Origin: Brevundimonas terrae
Lineage (GTDB): Bacteria > Pseudomonadota > Alphaproteobacteria > Caulobacterales > Caulobacteraceae
Direction: 5' to 3'
DNA: 64,000 nt
Assembly: GCF_011761985.1 (NCBI RefSeq)
Contig: NZ_JAASQT010000007.1
Coordinates: forward strand, 1-64,000
Positions 1 through 8,478 of the stretch are shown here, in pieces; position 1 is the first letter of the stretch; the number at the start of each line of letters is the position of its first letter. Made by a program: the position numbers and the translations under genes. A model generated the notes under the pieces. That model did no database searches. It was not told the DNA's origin and saw only the letters and a list, made by a program, of their open reading frames with translations.

Positions 1-44
1 TCATAACCTGAAGGTCGTAGGTTCAAATCCTACTCCCGCACCCA
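1..44 (+). tRNA. tRNA-fMet (CAT), 3' part only
   Basis: The window opens inside a tRNA at the anticodon loop (CAT at 2-4). The T arm (GTAGG, TTCAAAT, CCTAC) and the 3' acceptor strand TCCCGCA at 34-40 are visible, followed by one base and an encoded CCA (42-44). The ACCTGAAGGTC stretch and the A at the last acceptor position match alphaproteobacterial initiator tRNA. The base before CCA reads C, where A is usual. The 5' part lies outside the window, so initiator identity is a strong inference. Confidence 0.85.
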
Positions 45-57
45 AACACTCCCAAAC

Positions 58-87
58 AGCCCCGTCGCTCAACGCACGGGGCTTTTT
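58..87 (+). terminator. Rho-independent terminator after tRNA-fMet
   Basis: Perfect 8-bp stem AGCCCCGT (58-65) and ACGGGGCT (76-83), 10-base loop, then TTTT. It lies 14 bases after the tRNA end and ends that transcript. Confidence 0.85.
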
Positions 88-148
88 GCTGTTCGCACCA
101 CAACCTCAAAACGCCCAAAACACCGAACAAAATCCTTCCGCCGAGAGT

Positions 149-829
149 TTAGACTCTGCCACGAACGGGCAGGAGGGCGCCTGTGATGCTGGATGCGTCA
201 TGGCTGGCAAGGAATAGCATGATGGTGGCCAGTTGGGCGGGTTGGACCCATGTGGTGAAATCGGCGTCAGGCATGTCGGCGCGGTTGGTAGGGGTGTCGA
301 TGATCGAGGGCAGGACGGCGTTGACGCAAAGGCCTTGCGTCTTGGTTTCTTCGGCCAGAGCTTCGGTCAGTTTGTGGACACCGGCTTTTGAGGCGGCATA
401 GGCACCGAGGCCGGCCCCTGCAGTCAGGGCGCCCAGCGCACCGACATTGACGATATGGCCGCGCTCTTGCGCCTGTAGATGGGGCAGGGCGGCGCGGCAG
501 GCATTCAGCACAGTCACAAGGTTCATCCGGTGCATCCGGTCCCAGCTTTCCAGCGGGCCGTCGGTCATCTGCCAGACAAAGCCGCCCACGGCGTTCAGCA
601 GATTGTCGATCCGACCGAAATGGTGCGCGACCTTGTCGATGGCGGCTTGGGCGGCATCGGGCGCGGTGAGATCAACACCGGAAAGGCCCAGAAAATGCTC
701 GCTGTCGGGGCGCTGGATCGCGCCGAAGTCGATACCAGCCACGCGATCACCACGCGCCAGCGCAGCTTCGACCAGAGCCTGACCGAGGATACCGGAGGCT
801 CCCGTAATAACGGTGACGATGTGTGGCAT
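149..829 (-). CDS. SDR family NAD(P)-dependent oxidoreductase
   Basis: A 226-residue classical short-chain dehydrogenase. It begins with MPHIVTVITG, has the GASGILG nucleotide-binding glycine motif, an NAVGG stretch in the place of NNAG, and an active-site YAASK. The start is placed at 829 because AAGGAA lies about nine bases upstream on the minus strand and the Rossmann fold begins at once. Longer in-frame starts would only add a non-conserved leader. It is divergent from the crotonase at 1026 and at the edge of the steroid-type region. Substrate is unknown; a hydroxyacyl-CoA or hydroxysteroid is possible from context only. Confidence 0.88.
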   Translation of the reverse strand: MPHIVTVITGASGILGQALVEAALARGDRVAGIDFGAIQRPDSEHFLGLSGVDLTAPDAAQAAIDKVAHHFGRIDNLLNAVGGFVWQMTDGPLESWDRMHRMNLVTVLNACRAALPHLQAQERGHIVNVGALGALTAGAGLGAYAASKAGVHKLTEALAEETKTQGLCVNAVLPSIIDTPTNRADMPDADFTTWVQPAQLATIMLFLASHDASSITGALLPVRGRV

Positions 830-1025
830 GACGATATTTCCTTGTTCGTTTCCAGCTTCGGAGCGGACGCGAATGTGGTCAAGTCGGGTCTGGTAGTAGA
901 TGACCCAGGGAAAGTGGCGCGTGCGTAAACAGTCCATTTCTATGCTGGGTCTTTCACGCACCCTTGTTGCCCGTTTTGTAGTTTTGGCTGTTAACTCATA
1001 GGGTTGGCGGGGTGAGGGGAAACCG

Positions 1026-1835
1026 ATGGCGTTTTTACGGGTTCGGACGGATGCCGGTGTGGCGCAGGTCACTTTGGCGCGGCCCGAGAAACTGAATGCT
1101 TTGAATGCCGAGATGATGGTGGGGCTGGCCGATCTGTGGGGGCAATTGGCCCATGATCCGGCTGTGCGCGTGGTGCTTTTGACAGGCGAAGGCGAGCGGG
1201 CTTTTTCTTCGGGGGCGGATCTTGGTTCGCTGGCTCCGTTGGCGACGGGGGCAGCCTTGCCGCAAACGCCTGCCGAGCATCGCTGGGTTAACGAGCATCA
1301 GGCGATCGTTGATGCGGCCCTGTTGCGCGGCACCGGTTTTACCAAGCCGATCGTGGCGGCGGTGAATGGTTTGGCCGTGGCGGCGGGGTTTGAACTGATG
1401 TTGGGCAGCGATATCCGCATCGCGTCCGATCAGGCTTTTTTCCAGCTCACAGAGGTCAAAAGGGGCCTGATCCCCAGCGGCGGTTCGCTGGCCCGTTTGC
1501 CGCGACAGATCGGCTGGGCCAATGCCATGGAGATGATACTGGCCGCCGAGCGCATTGACGCGGCGCGGGCCTTGTCGATGGGGTTGGTGAACAGGGTCGT
1601 GTCCGCTGCAGATGTTTTACCGATGGCGCAGGAGATGGCGTTACGGATTGCCGAGGGCGCACCCTTGGCCCTGACCAAGGCCAAGGAGGCCGTCCTTGGT
1701 GGTAGCGGGCGCGATCTGGAGGCCGCCTTTGCGATCGAGCAGGCCTGTCAGGATGTGGTGATGGCCAGCGCCGATGCTCGCGAGGGTCCGCTGGCCTTTA
1801 TGGAACGCCGAACGCCCCGATTTACCGGCAAATAG
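1026..1835 (+). CDS. Enoyl-CoA hydratase/isomerase (crotonase) family protein
   Basis: A 269-residue crotonase-fold protein. It has the N-terminal ARPEKLNALN motif, the first oxyanion-hole region FSSGADL, and a second loop AAVNGLAVAAGFEL. The second catalytic-Glu region reads FFQLTEVKRGLIPSGG, so acidic residues typical of hydratases are present. A GAGGGG ribosome-binding site lies just upstream. It is the first gene of the plus-strand arm and precedes the LysR gene by about 140 bases. It probably hydrates or isomerises an acyl-CoA intermediate; the substrate cannot be read from sequence. Confidence 0.88.
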   Translation: MAFLRVRTDAGVAQVTLARPEKLNALNAEMMVGLADLWGQLAHDPAVRVVLLTGEGERAFSSGADLGSLAPLATGAALPQTPAEHRWVNEHQAIVDAALLRGTGFTKPIVAAVNGLAVAAGFELMLGSDIRIASDQAFFQLTEVKRGLIPSGGSLARLPRQIGWANAMEMILAAERIDAARALSMGLVNRVVSAADVLPMAQEMALRIAEGAPLALTKAKEAVLGGSGRDLEAAFAIEQACQDVVMASADAREGPLAFMERRTPRFTGK

Positions 1836-1972
1836 GACGCTGACGGAAGATTTTACGATAGTTTCGTCACACGAACAATTGTCAGAACAGGCCGAATATG
1901 TAGGGTAGGAAGACTGTTGTTCTGCGAGTGGCAGCCGTAAGTGGTGGGTCGAGTAATGCGTTGGGGGATGCT

Positions 1973-2938
1973 TTGATTTCGATCTGGGACGGTATCGAAG
2001 AATATATATCGGTCGTTGAAACGGGGAGTTTCACTGCCGCCGCCGATCAGTTGGGGGCATCCAAATCCTTTGTCAGCAAGCGCGTCAGCGAGCTTGAAAC
2101 CCGCTTGGGGGTGCAGCTTCTGAAACGCACGACACGTCAGGTGTCGATGACGGCGATTGGCGAGCGATTCTATGCGGCGTGCCGCGATATGCGCCGTTCG
2201 CTGGCTGCGGCCAGCCATGAAGCGGCCCAGATGCAAAAGACCCCGACGGGCAAGTTGAAGGTGTCGCTGAACGATACCTATGACGTGACCTTTATCTCGG
2301 CGGTGATTGCCGATTTTGCCTGCCAGTATCCGGGTGTGGCCCTCGAAGTGCATGCCGGATCGCGCGATGTGGACCTGATCGGCGAGGATTTTGATGTCGC
2401 CATCCGTTATGGCGATTTGACGGATTCCAGCCTGCGGGCGGCACGGATCGGCTATCTGTCCTTCTGTCTGTGCGCGTCTCCGGCCTATCTGGCCGAGCAT
2501 GGCGCGCCCAAGGGAATCGCCGATCTGAAAAACCATACCTGTGTGTCGGACCTGAACAGCCACTGGTGGTTTAACTCGACCGAAGGTGCTGAAAAGGTTC
2601 GGGTAAACGGGCGCTGGAAAAGCAATAAGGGCACGGCCCTGAAGGTCGCAGCCATGCGCGGACTGGGTATGGCGCAATTGCCGATTGCCTTTGTGCGCAG
2701 CGAGCTTGCGGCGGGCACTCTGGTGTCGGTGGACGACGAGTGGAGCTATTACGACCGCGAGGCCTGGGCCATTTTTGCCCCCGGCACGCCGGTTCCAGCC
2801 AACCTGCGTCTGCTGCTGGACTTCCTGTCCAAGCGTTTTACGCGGGCCCAGTTGCGCCCGTGGATGCAGACCTCGCTAACCGAGCTGGACGTGTTTCTGG
2901 CCGGAGACTCGCAGATAGAGTTCGTGGCGGAGGGCTAA
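1973..2938 (+). CDS. LysR-type transcriptional regulator
   Basis: About 321 residues. The N-terminal winged helix-turn-helix is clear (VVETGSFTAAADQLGASKSF, then VSKRVSELETRLGVQLLKRT), followed by a LysR substrate-binding domain from about residue 90. No ATG fits near the N terminus. I place the start at TTG 1973, preceded by GGGGGA; GTG at 1928 is a longer alternative with a weaker site. It is the only catabolic-type regulator in the left half of the window, lies directly upstream of the Rieske oxygenase operon, and is a candidate regulator of it. The inducer is unknown. A short inverted repeat, TTCGT-CAC-ACGAA (1863-1875), lies in its promoter region. Confidence 0.9.
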   Translation: MISIWDGIEEYISVVETGSFTAAADQLGASKSFVSKRVSELETRLGVQLLKRTTRQVSMTAIGERFYAACRDMRRSLAAASHEAAQMQKTPTGKLKVSLNDTYDVTFISAVIADFACQYPGVALEVHAGSRDVDLIGEDFDVAIRYGDLTDSSLRAARIGYLSFCLCASPAYLAEHGAPKGIADLKNHTCVSDLNSHWWFNSTEGAEKVRVNGRWKSNKGTALKVAAMRGLGMAQLPIAFVRSELAAGTLVSVDDEWSYYDREAWAIFAPGTPVPANLRLLLDFLSKRFTRAQLRPWMQTSLTELDVFLAGDSQIEFVAEG

Positions 2939-2952
2939 AGCCTTCTGACAAG

Positions 2953-2994
2953 GCTTGGATGGATTGTTCCTGCGGGTGAACGCTCCATCCAAGC
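2953..2994. promoter_or_regulatory. 11-bp perfect inverted repeat between lysR and the Rieske gene
   Basis: GCTTGGATGGA (2953-2963) and TCCATCCAAGC (2984-2994) are perfectly complementary across a 20-base spacer. No T-tract follows, so it is a poor intrinsic terminator. It sits 14 bases after the LysR stop and about 130 bases before the Rieske start, so it could be an mRNA hairpin or an operator. Confidence 0.5.
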
Positions 2995-3122
2995 ATGATG
3001 CCTTATCGCGCCTCCCGATCTTGATAACGTGTTGGCTCAGCCTTCTCCGGTTATCGAGGGAGGGCATCATAATTATTGAACTTTAGACGTCGGACCAACC
3101 GGCGCTTTTGGGAGGATTATCC

Positions 3123-4124
3123 ATGGTTGAACGCTTCCCCATGCCGATTCCGTTCGGTTGGTTCTTTGTCTCCTATTCCAGCGAGCTGGCGGTCGGAGAG
3201 GTTAAGCCCGTCCACTATTTCGGCGAAGATCTGGTGATCTATCGCACCGAGAGCGGTGTGGCCGGACTGGCCGAGGCCTATTGCCCGCACCTTGGCGCGC
3301 ATCTGGGACACGGCGGTACGGTTGACGGCGAGATGATCCGCTGCCCGTTCCACTCGTGGGCTTTTGATACGACGGGGGCGTGCAAGGACATTCCCTATGC
3401 CAAGATCATTCCGCCCGCAGCCCGCAAGCCTGGTTGCCTGAAAACCTATCCGATCACCGAAACCAATGGCGTGGTCTGGGCGTGGTATCACCCGCAAAAT
3501 ATCGCCCCGATGTTCGAGGTCGAGGTACTGGACGAGGTGACTTCGCCGGACTGGGCCGATCCGATCCGCTACGAGTGGGTCTTCGACAGCAATCCGCAGG
3601 AAATCGCCGAGAACGGCGTCGATCTGGCCCACTTCAAATATGTGCACAAGATGGACGCGGTGCCGGAGGGCGAGACCCACTATGACGGCCATGTCCGCCG
3701 CAGTCTGGCCGCAGGTCAGCGCACGATGGAACTGCCGGACGGCACGGTTCGTACCCTTGATACCGAGGTCAGAACCCTGCAGACGGGCGCAGGCCAAAAG
3801 TCCACCCGTTTCAAGGGTATGGCCGATCTTCTGCTGCAAGTGATCGCCACGCCGGTCGAGCATGACAAGGTCGAGCTGCGCTTTGAATTCCGTCACAAGA
3901 AGATGGCCGCCGACGCGCCGGAAATGGAAATGATCCGCCGTTCGATCGCGGGCATTATCGGCCAGTCGGGTGTCGAGGGCGATATTCCCATCTGGCACAC
4001 CAAGATCCACCGCGTGCGTCCGCTATTGTGTGACGGCGATGGTCCGGTCATGCGCTTCCGCGAATATTTCGCGCAGTTCTATGACTTTGAAGGCGGTCCG
4101 GCAGCACGCGTCGCGGCCGAATAG
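3123..4124 (+). CDS. Rieske [2Fe-2S] oxygenase, KshA-like
   Basis: A 333-residue ring-hydroxylating-type oxygenase. Rieske ligands are C54/H56 (CPH) and C74/H77 (CPFH). The mononuclear iron motif is D167-L-A-H170-F-K-Y-V-H175, preceded by N164. Layout and length resemble 3-ketosteroid 9-alpha-hydroxylase oxygenase KshA and the DAF-36/Neverland group of sterol oxygenases. The start has GGGAGGAT six bases upstream. It leads an apparent operon with the pterin-synthase homologue (44-base gap) and an SDR. No KshB-type reductase is in the window; the ferredoxin at 10542-10865 is a possible electron donor. Steroid specificity is inferred from similarity and neighbours. Confidence 0.88.
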   Translation: MVERFPMPIPFGWFFVSYSSELAVGEVKPVHYFGEDLVIYRTESGVAGLAEAYCPHLGAHLGHGGTVDGEMIRCPFHSWAFDTTGACKDIPYAKIIPPAARKPGCLKTYPITETNGVVWAWYHPQNIAPMFEVEVLDEVTSPDWADPIRYEWVFDSNPQEIAENGVDLAHFKYVHKMDAVPEGETHYDGHVRRSLAAGQRTMELPDGTVRTLDTEVRTLQTGAGQKSTRFKGMADLLLQVIATPVEHDKVELRFEFRHKKMAADAPEMEMIRRSIAGIIGQSGVEGDIPIWHTKIHRVRPLLCDGDGPVMRFREYFAQFYDFEGGPAARVAAE

Positions 4125-4168
4125 ACCTGAACCATCCTTATCCGACACCGACAGTAGGCAGCGTTCTG

Positions 4169-4717
4169 ATGGGAATGGTGATGGGATCGGAAAGGCACCA
4201 GTTTGAACTGGTGCCTGCACCGGTCCAGCAATGCTCGATCCGGATCGACAAGGAGGATATCAAATTCTCCGCCGGACATTTTACCCTGTTTGCCGATGGC
4301 GCGCGCGAGAGACTGCACGGCCATAATTTCAAGGTTTCGGCAGTTATCGCAACGCGCATCACCAGTCACGGGATGGCGTTCGACTATAATATCATCAAGC
4401 GGGCTATGCGCAGTCTGTGCGAGGAACTGGACGAATATGTCCTGATCCCCGAACGGGCCGAGGCACTGGCTATCAGCCATGCCGGACGCAGTGTCGTCAT
4501 TCGTTATGGCGAGGACGAGTTCCGTCTCCCCGCCGACGATGTAAAGCTTTTGCCGATCCGTAACACCACGGTCGAGGAACTGGCCATCTATCTGCTGGGC
4601 CGTCTGGTCGAGATGGAGGCATGGTCGGCCCGATGGGGTGTCAGCGAAATCGCGCTGGAGGTTTCCTCCGGTCCCGGTCAGTCGGCGCAGTGTCGCTGGA
4701 AGAGCATCGGCGCATGA
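4169..4717 (+). CDS. 6-pyruvoyl-tetrahydropterin synthase / QueD superfamily protein
   Basis: A 182-residue protein of the PTPS/QueD fold. Predicted zinc ligands are H37 (FSAGHF), H50 and H52 (LHGHNF). The catalytic cysteine of QueD (CxxxHGH) is missing: position 46 is Arg. Instead E47 gives an ExxHGH pattern, as I recall for the PTPS-III group, which supplies 6-hydroxymethyl-dihydropterin. The C-terminal LEVSSGPGQS keeps the family glutamate. The next gene overlaps by four bases (ATGA), so the two are probably translated together. Lying between a Rieske oxygenase and an SDR is unusual for a folate or queuosine gene. The reaction is uncertain. Confidence 0.85.
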   Translation: MGMVMGSERHQFELVPAPVQQCSIRIDKEDIKFSAGHFTLFADGARERLHGHNFKVSAVIATRITSHGMAFDYNIIKRAMRSLCEELDEYVLIPERAEALAISHAGRSVVIRYGEDEFRLPADDVKLLPIRNTTVEELAIYLLGRLVEMEAWSARWGVSEIALEVSSGPGQSAQCRWKSIGA

Positions 4718-5409
4718 GACGCGCGGCGGTTCTGACGGGGGGCAGTCGCGGCATAGGTCTGGCCACGGCGCGCCTGTTTGCGGCGGGGGGCTATGAGGTC
4801 ATCAGCCTGTCGCGCTCGGTCCCTCCTGACACGGGGATCGGCCATATCGCGACCGACATCATCGATCTGGCCTCTGTCGAGGCGGCGGGGCGGGCTTTGG
4901 CCCAGCGGGCGACCGACTGGGACCAGATTGTGCTGGTGCATAATGCTGCCCTGCATCGCCACGATACTGTGGCCGATCTGGATGCGGCCGGATTTCTACA
5001 GGTGCTGACGGCCAATCTGGCGGCACCACAGGCTTTGAACCATGCATTGGTGCCGGTGATGGGGGCGGGATCGTCCATCCTCTATATCGGCTCGACACTG
5101 GCGGAAAAAGCGGTGGCGGGGGCGGCATCCTATGTCGCCAGCAAGCACGGCATGATCGGCCTGATGCGCGTCACCTGTCAGGATATGGCGGGACGCGGCA
5201 TCCATACGGCCTGCATCTGTCCGGGCTTTACCGACACCGAAATGCTGCGCGCGCATGTGGGCGATGCCGTGGATGCAATCACGTCCATGGTGGCCGCAGG
5301 GCGCTTGGTCGAGCCGGATGAAATCGGGCGGCTGGTGATGGTCTGTGCCGAGAATCCGGCCCTGAACGGGGCGGTGCTACATGCCAATCTGGGCCAGATC
5401 GAACGATGA
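4714..5409 (+). CDS. SDR family oxidoreductase coupled to the PTPS homologue
   Basis: A 231-residue short-chain dehydrogenase. It has the TGGSRGIGLA cofactor motif near the N terminus, a VHNAA motif replacing NNAG, and an active-site YVASK. The start ATG overlaps the PTPS stop as ATGA. Such pairing recalls sepiapterin reductase or FolM-type pterin reductases beside pterin synthases, but a steroid or acyl-CoA dehydrogenase is equally possible. It ends the Rieske-PTPS-SDR operon; 124 bases separate it from the MFS gene. Confidence 0.88.
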   Translation: MRRAAVLTGGSRGIGLATARLFAAGGYEVISLSRSVPPDTGIGHIATDIIDLASVEAAGRALAQRATDWDQIVLVHNAALHRHDTVADLDAAGFLQVLTANLAAPQALNHALVPVMGAGSSILYIGSTLAEKAVAGAASYVASKHGMIGLMRVTCQDMAGRGIHTACICPGFTDTEMLRAHVGDAVDAITSMVAAGRLVEPDEIGRLVMVCAENPALNGAVLHANLGQIER

Positions 5410-5533
5410 TCTGAATGTTCGCCTCGGGAAACAAAGCCGCCGTCACTGCGCCCTTATCCCCGTGGCACCCCTGAATAATAGTTGGTCAGAAAATTATTTC
5501 TGTCTCTGAAACCGTCCTTGCGAAAGGTCATAG

Positions 5534-6928
5534 ATGACTGTCCTTGATGATACCCAGGTGTCCGAGCTTCCGCCTGTCGAACAGGCTGTAGCCAAGACCG
5601 AAAAGCAGCCATCCGTGTTCTATGCATGGGCGGTCGTGATCCTGTTATTTGCCTGCTACACAATCTCGGCCATCGACGCCCGCGTGATGACCCTGATGGT
5701 GGCGGACATCCGGCAGGACATGAAGCTGGACGATTTCCAGATCAGCCTGCTGCAGGGATTTGCCACCGTGGTTCTGGTGGCGGTGGCGGCCGTGCCGATT
5801 GGCCGGATCGTCGATAATGGCCGAAACCGCAGCAAGCTCTTGGCGGGCGGTATCGTCCTGTGGTGTCTGGCCACAGCGGCCAGCGGCCTGTCGCGCACCT
5901 TCGGCCATCTGTTCTTGGCGCGTGTGGGTGTCGGCATTGGTGAATCCACGCTTGGACCAACGGCCTACTCGCTGATCAGCGACTATTTCGAGCCCAAGCG
6001 CCGTGCCTTTGCCATCAGCGTTTTCGCGCTGGGTTATCCTGTAGGGGGCGGACTGGCGCTGGTGATCGGTGCCTATGTGTTGAAGGCGGCCAAGGAATAC
6101 GGGCCCGCCATCCTGCCGGTGATTGGTCTGGTCCAGCCGTGGCAGATGACCTTCTTTATTGTCGGTCTGCCGGGTCTGATCCTGGCCCTGTTCGTAGCCA
6201 TGATCCGCGAGCCTAAGCGCCATGCCGCCCCGACAGCGGTGATCGGCGTAGAGCGTCTGACCCTGCGCCAGACTGTGGCGTTTCTGGTCCAGCGCTGGAA
6301 AGTCTATTCGGCCCTGATTGGTTCAGTATCGCTGCTGGGTATGCTGGCGATCGGTACGGCCATCTGGTACCCGACCTTCCTGATCCGCACCTATGGCATG
6401 ACGGCGACCGAGGCAGGCTATTCCTTCGGTATTCTGATGATTGTCTGCGGCGGTCTGGGCAATCTGACCGGCGGCTGGTTCTCGGGCTTCTTCATGCGCC
6501 GCGGCCATCCGGGGGCCAATCTGCACATTATGACGTGGGTGACGCTGATCAAGGTCGCGCCTCTGGTGATCGGCCCCCTGATGCCGACGGCCACCGGTGC
6601 ACTGGTCCTGATGGGTATCGCGACCTTTATCGGCCAAGGCACCAATAGTGTGGCGCTGGCTTCGCTTCAGGACATCACGCCCAGCCGCCTGCGCGGCCAG
6701 ATGACGGCTCTGATGCTGATGTGCGTGACCACCTTGGGCATGGCACTGGGGTCGAGCGTCATTGCGGCTGTAACGCAGTTCATCTTCCATGATGATGGCG
6801 CACTACGGTACTCGCTGGCGATCCTGCCGGCCATTGTCGGCCCGCTGGTGGCGCTGATGTTCGTGCTGGCCCGCAAGCCCTATCGCAATGCGATGATCGA
6901 AATGGGCGAGTGGAACGAGAAGAAGTAA
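5534..6928 (+). CDS. MFS transporter (spinster-like)
   Basis: A 464-residue major facilitator. A cytoplasmic N-terminal tail of about 30 residues is followed by roughly 12 hydrophobic segments. The loop after the second helix carries GRIVDNGRNRSKLL, the MFS signature position. It begins a tight operon with fadD3 (two-base gap) and an SDR, which suggests uptake of the acid that FadD3 activates, or export of intermediates. Substrate is inferred from context only. Confidence 0.88.
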   Translation: MTVLDDTQVSELPPVEQAVAKTEKQPSVFYAWAVVILLFACYTISAIDARVMTLMVADIRQDMKLDDFQISLLQGFATVVLVAVAAVPIGRIVDNGRNRSKLLAGGIVLWCLATAASGLSRTFGHLFLARVGVGIGESTLGPTAYSLISDYFEPKRRAFAISVFALGYPVGGGLALVIGAYVLKAAKEYGPAILPVIGLVQPWQMTFFIVGLPGLILALFVAMIREPKRHAAPTAVIGVERLTLRQTVAFLVQRWKVYSALIGSVSLLGMLAIGTAIWYPTFLIRTYGMTATEAGYSFGILMIVCGGLGNLTGGWFSGFFMRRGHPGANLHIMTWVTLIKVAPLVIGPLMPTATGALVLMGIATFIGQGTNSVALASLQDITPSRLRGQMTALMLMCVTTLGMALGSSVIAAVTQFIFHDDGALRYSLAILPAIVGPLVALMFVLARKPYRNAMIEMGEWNEKK

Positions 6929-6930
6929 CC

Positions 6931-8478
6931 ATGACGATCCGGACCTTGCCTCAGGCGGTGATCTCCGCTGCCCTCAATCACGCGGACACGCCTGCGATCG
7001 TATGCGGCGATACGCTGACCTTTGCCCAGCTTGAACAACGGGTTGTGCAAGGTGCCGCCGCCATGATCGAGGCGGGGCTGGCATCCGGCGACCGCGTGGC
7101 TATCTGGGCCCCCAACAGTGCCGAATGGATTGTTTCGTGCCTGTCGGTCCAGTCGGCGGGTGGGGTGGTCGTGACGATGAATACCCGTCTCAAGGGCCTC
7201 GAGGCGCAGTATATTCTTAACAAGACCCGCGCCCGTTTCCTTTTGACGGTCGGCGATTTTCTGGATCAGGATTACCGCACGCTTCTGGCAGGGTTGGACC
7301 TGCCGCATCTGGAACGCACCGTCACACTGGACGGTGAATGGGACGACTTTGTTGCGGGCGGTGAGGATCTGGATCGTGCCCGTAAGGTTATGGCGGCGGT
7401 GTCCGGCGATGCTGCGTCCGACATCCTGTTCACCTCCGGCACGACCGGCCACCCCAAGGGCGTGGTCAGCCGCCATGCCCAGAGCGTGCAGGCCTTTGCC
7501 GCGTGGGCCGATTGTGCGGGGCTTCAGGCAGGTGACCGCTATCTGATCGTCAATCCGTTCTTCCACACCTTTGGCTATAAGGCAGGCTGGCTGGCCTGTT
7601 TGCTGAAGGGCGCGACGGCCTATCCTGTGGCGACATTCGATCCGGCACAGGTGGTTGATCTGATAGCGTCGGAGGCCATCACCATCCTGCCCGGACCGCC
7701 GACCATCTTCCAGCAACTGCTGGCCACCACAGCCGAGAGCGGCACCAAGCTGTCCTCGCTGCGTGTGGCTGTGACGGGGGCGGCCTCGGTCGCGCCATCG
7801 CTTGTCATGCGGATGCAGGACGAACTGGGCATCCGAAACGTCCTGACCGCCTATGGCCTGACCGAAAGTTCGGGCATGGTCACCATGACCCAGATGGACG
7901 ATGGCGTTGAACGTATCGCCAATACCTGCGGCAAGCCGATCCCCGGCGTCGAGGTCAAATGCGTTGATCGGCTGGGGGCCACGGTGCCGACGGGGCGTCA
8001 GGGCGAAATCTGGGTGCGCGGCTTTAACGTCATGGCCGGCTATTTCGAGGACGATGCTGCCACCAACGAAGCCGTCGATGCCGAGGGCTGGCTGCACACG
8101 GGCGATATCGGCTGTTTCGACGAAGACGGCTATCTGCGCGTGACCGACCGGATGAAGGACATGTTCATCACCGGCGGTTTCAATTGCTATCCGGCCGAGA
8201 TCGAACGTATCCTGATGGCCCATCCGGCCATTGCACAGGTGGCGGTTGTCGGTATCCCCGACGAGCGTATGGGCGAGATCGGCAAGGCCTTTGTGGTTCT
8301 TCGGGCGGGGGCTTCGGCCAATGCCGAGGAAATCCGCCAGTGGAGCCGTGCGAACATGGCCAATTATAAGGTCCCGCGCGCGATCGAGATTTTGGACGCT
8401 CTGCCGCTAAACCCTGCGGGCAAGGTGCAAAAATTCCTGCTGACCTCCGCACACGAAGACATGCGTAATGCCGGTTGA
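6931..8478 (+). CDS. fadD3: Acyl-CoA synthetase, FadD3-like (HIP-CoA ligase)
   Basis: A 515-residue AMP-forming acyl-CoA ligase. Visible motifs are the P-loop FTSGTTGHPKGV, FFHTFGYKAG, TAYGLTESSG, GWLHTGDIG and a C-terminal PAGKVQKF with the catalytic lysine. Recalled comparison with mycobacterial FadD3 shows extended similarity, for example in the LPGPPTIFQQLL and NPFFHTFGYKAGWL regions. FadD3 activates HIP, the bicyclic acid left after removal of steroid rings A and B, and starts C/D-ring breakdown. The ATG at 6931 follows the MFS stop by two bases. The downstream SDR overlaps by 11 bases. Confidence 0.87.
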   Translation: MTIRTLPQAVISAALNHADTPAIVCGDTLTFAQLEQRVVQGAAAMIEAGLASGDRVAIWAPNSAEWIVSCLSVQSAGGVVVTMNTRLKGLEAQYILNKTRARFLLTVGDFLDQDYRTLLAGLDLPHLERTVTLDGEWDDFVAGGEDLDRARKVMAAVSGDAASDILFTSGTTGHPKGVVSRHAQSVQAFAAWADCAGLQAGDRYLIVNPFFHTFGYKAGWLACLLKGATAYPVATFDPAQVVDLIASEAITILPGPPTIFQQLLATTAESGTKLSSLRVAVTGAASVAPSLVMRMQDELGIRNVLTAYGLTESSGMVTMTQMDDGVERIANTCGKPIPGVEVKCVDRLGATVPTGRQGEIWVRGFNVMAGYFEDDAATNEAVDAEGWLHTGDIGCFDEDGYLRVTDRMKDMFITGGFNCYPAEIERILMAHPAIAQVAVVGIPDERMGEIGKAFVVLRAGASANAEEIRQWSRANMANYKVPRAIEILDALPLNPAGKVQKFLLTSAHEDMRNAG

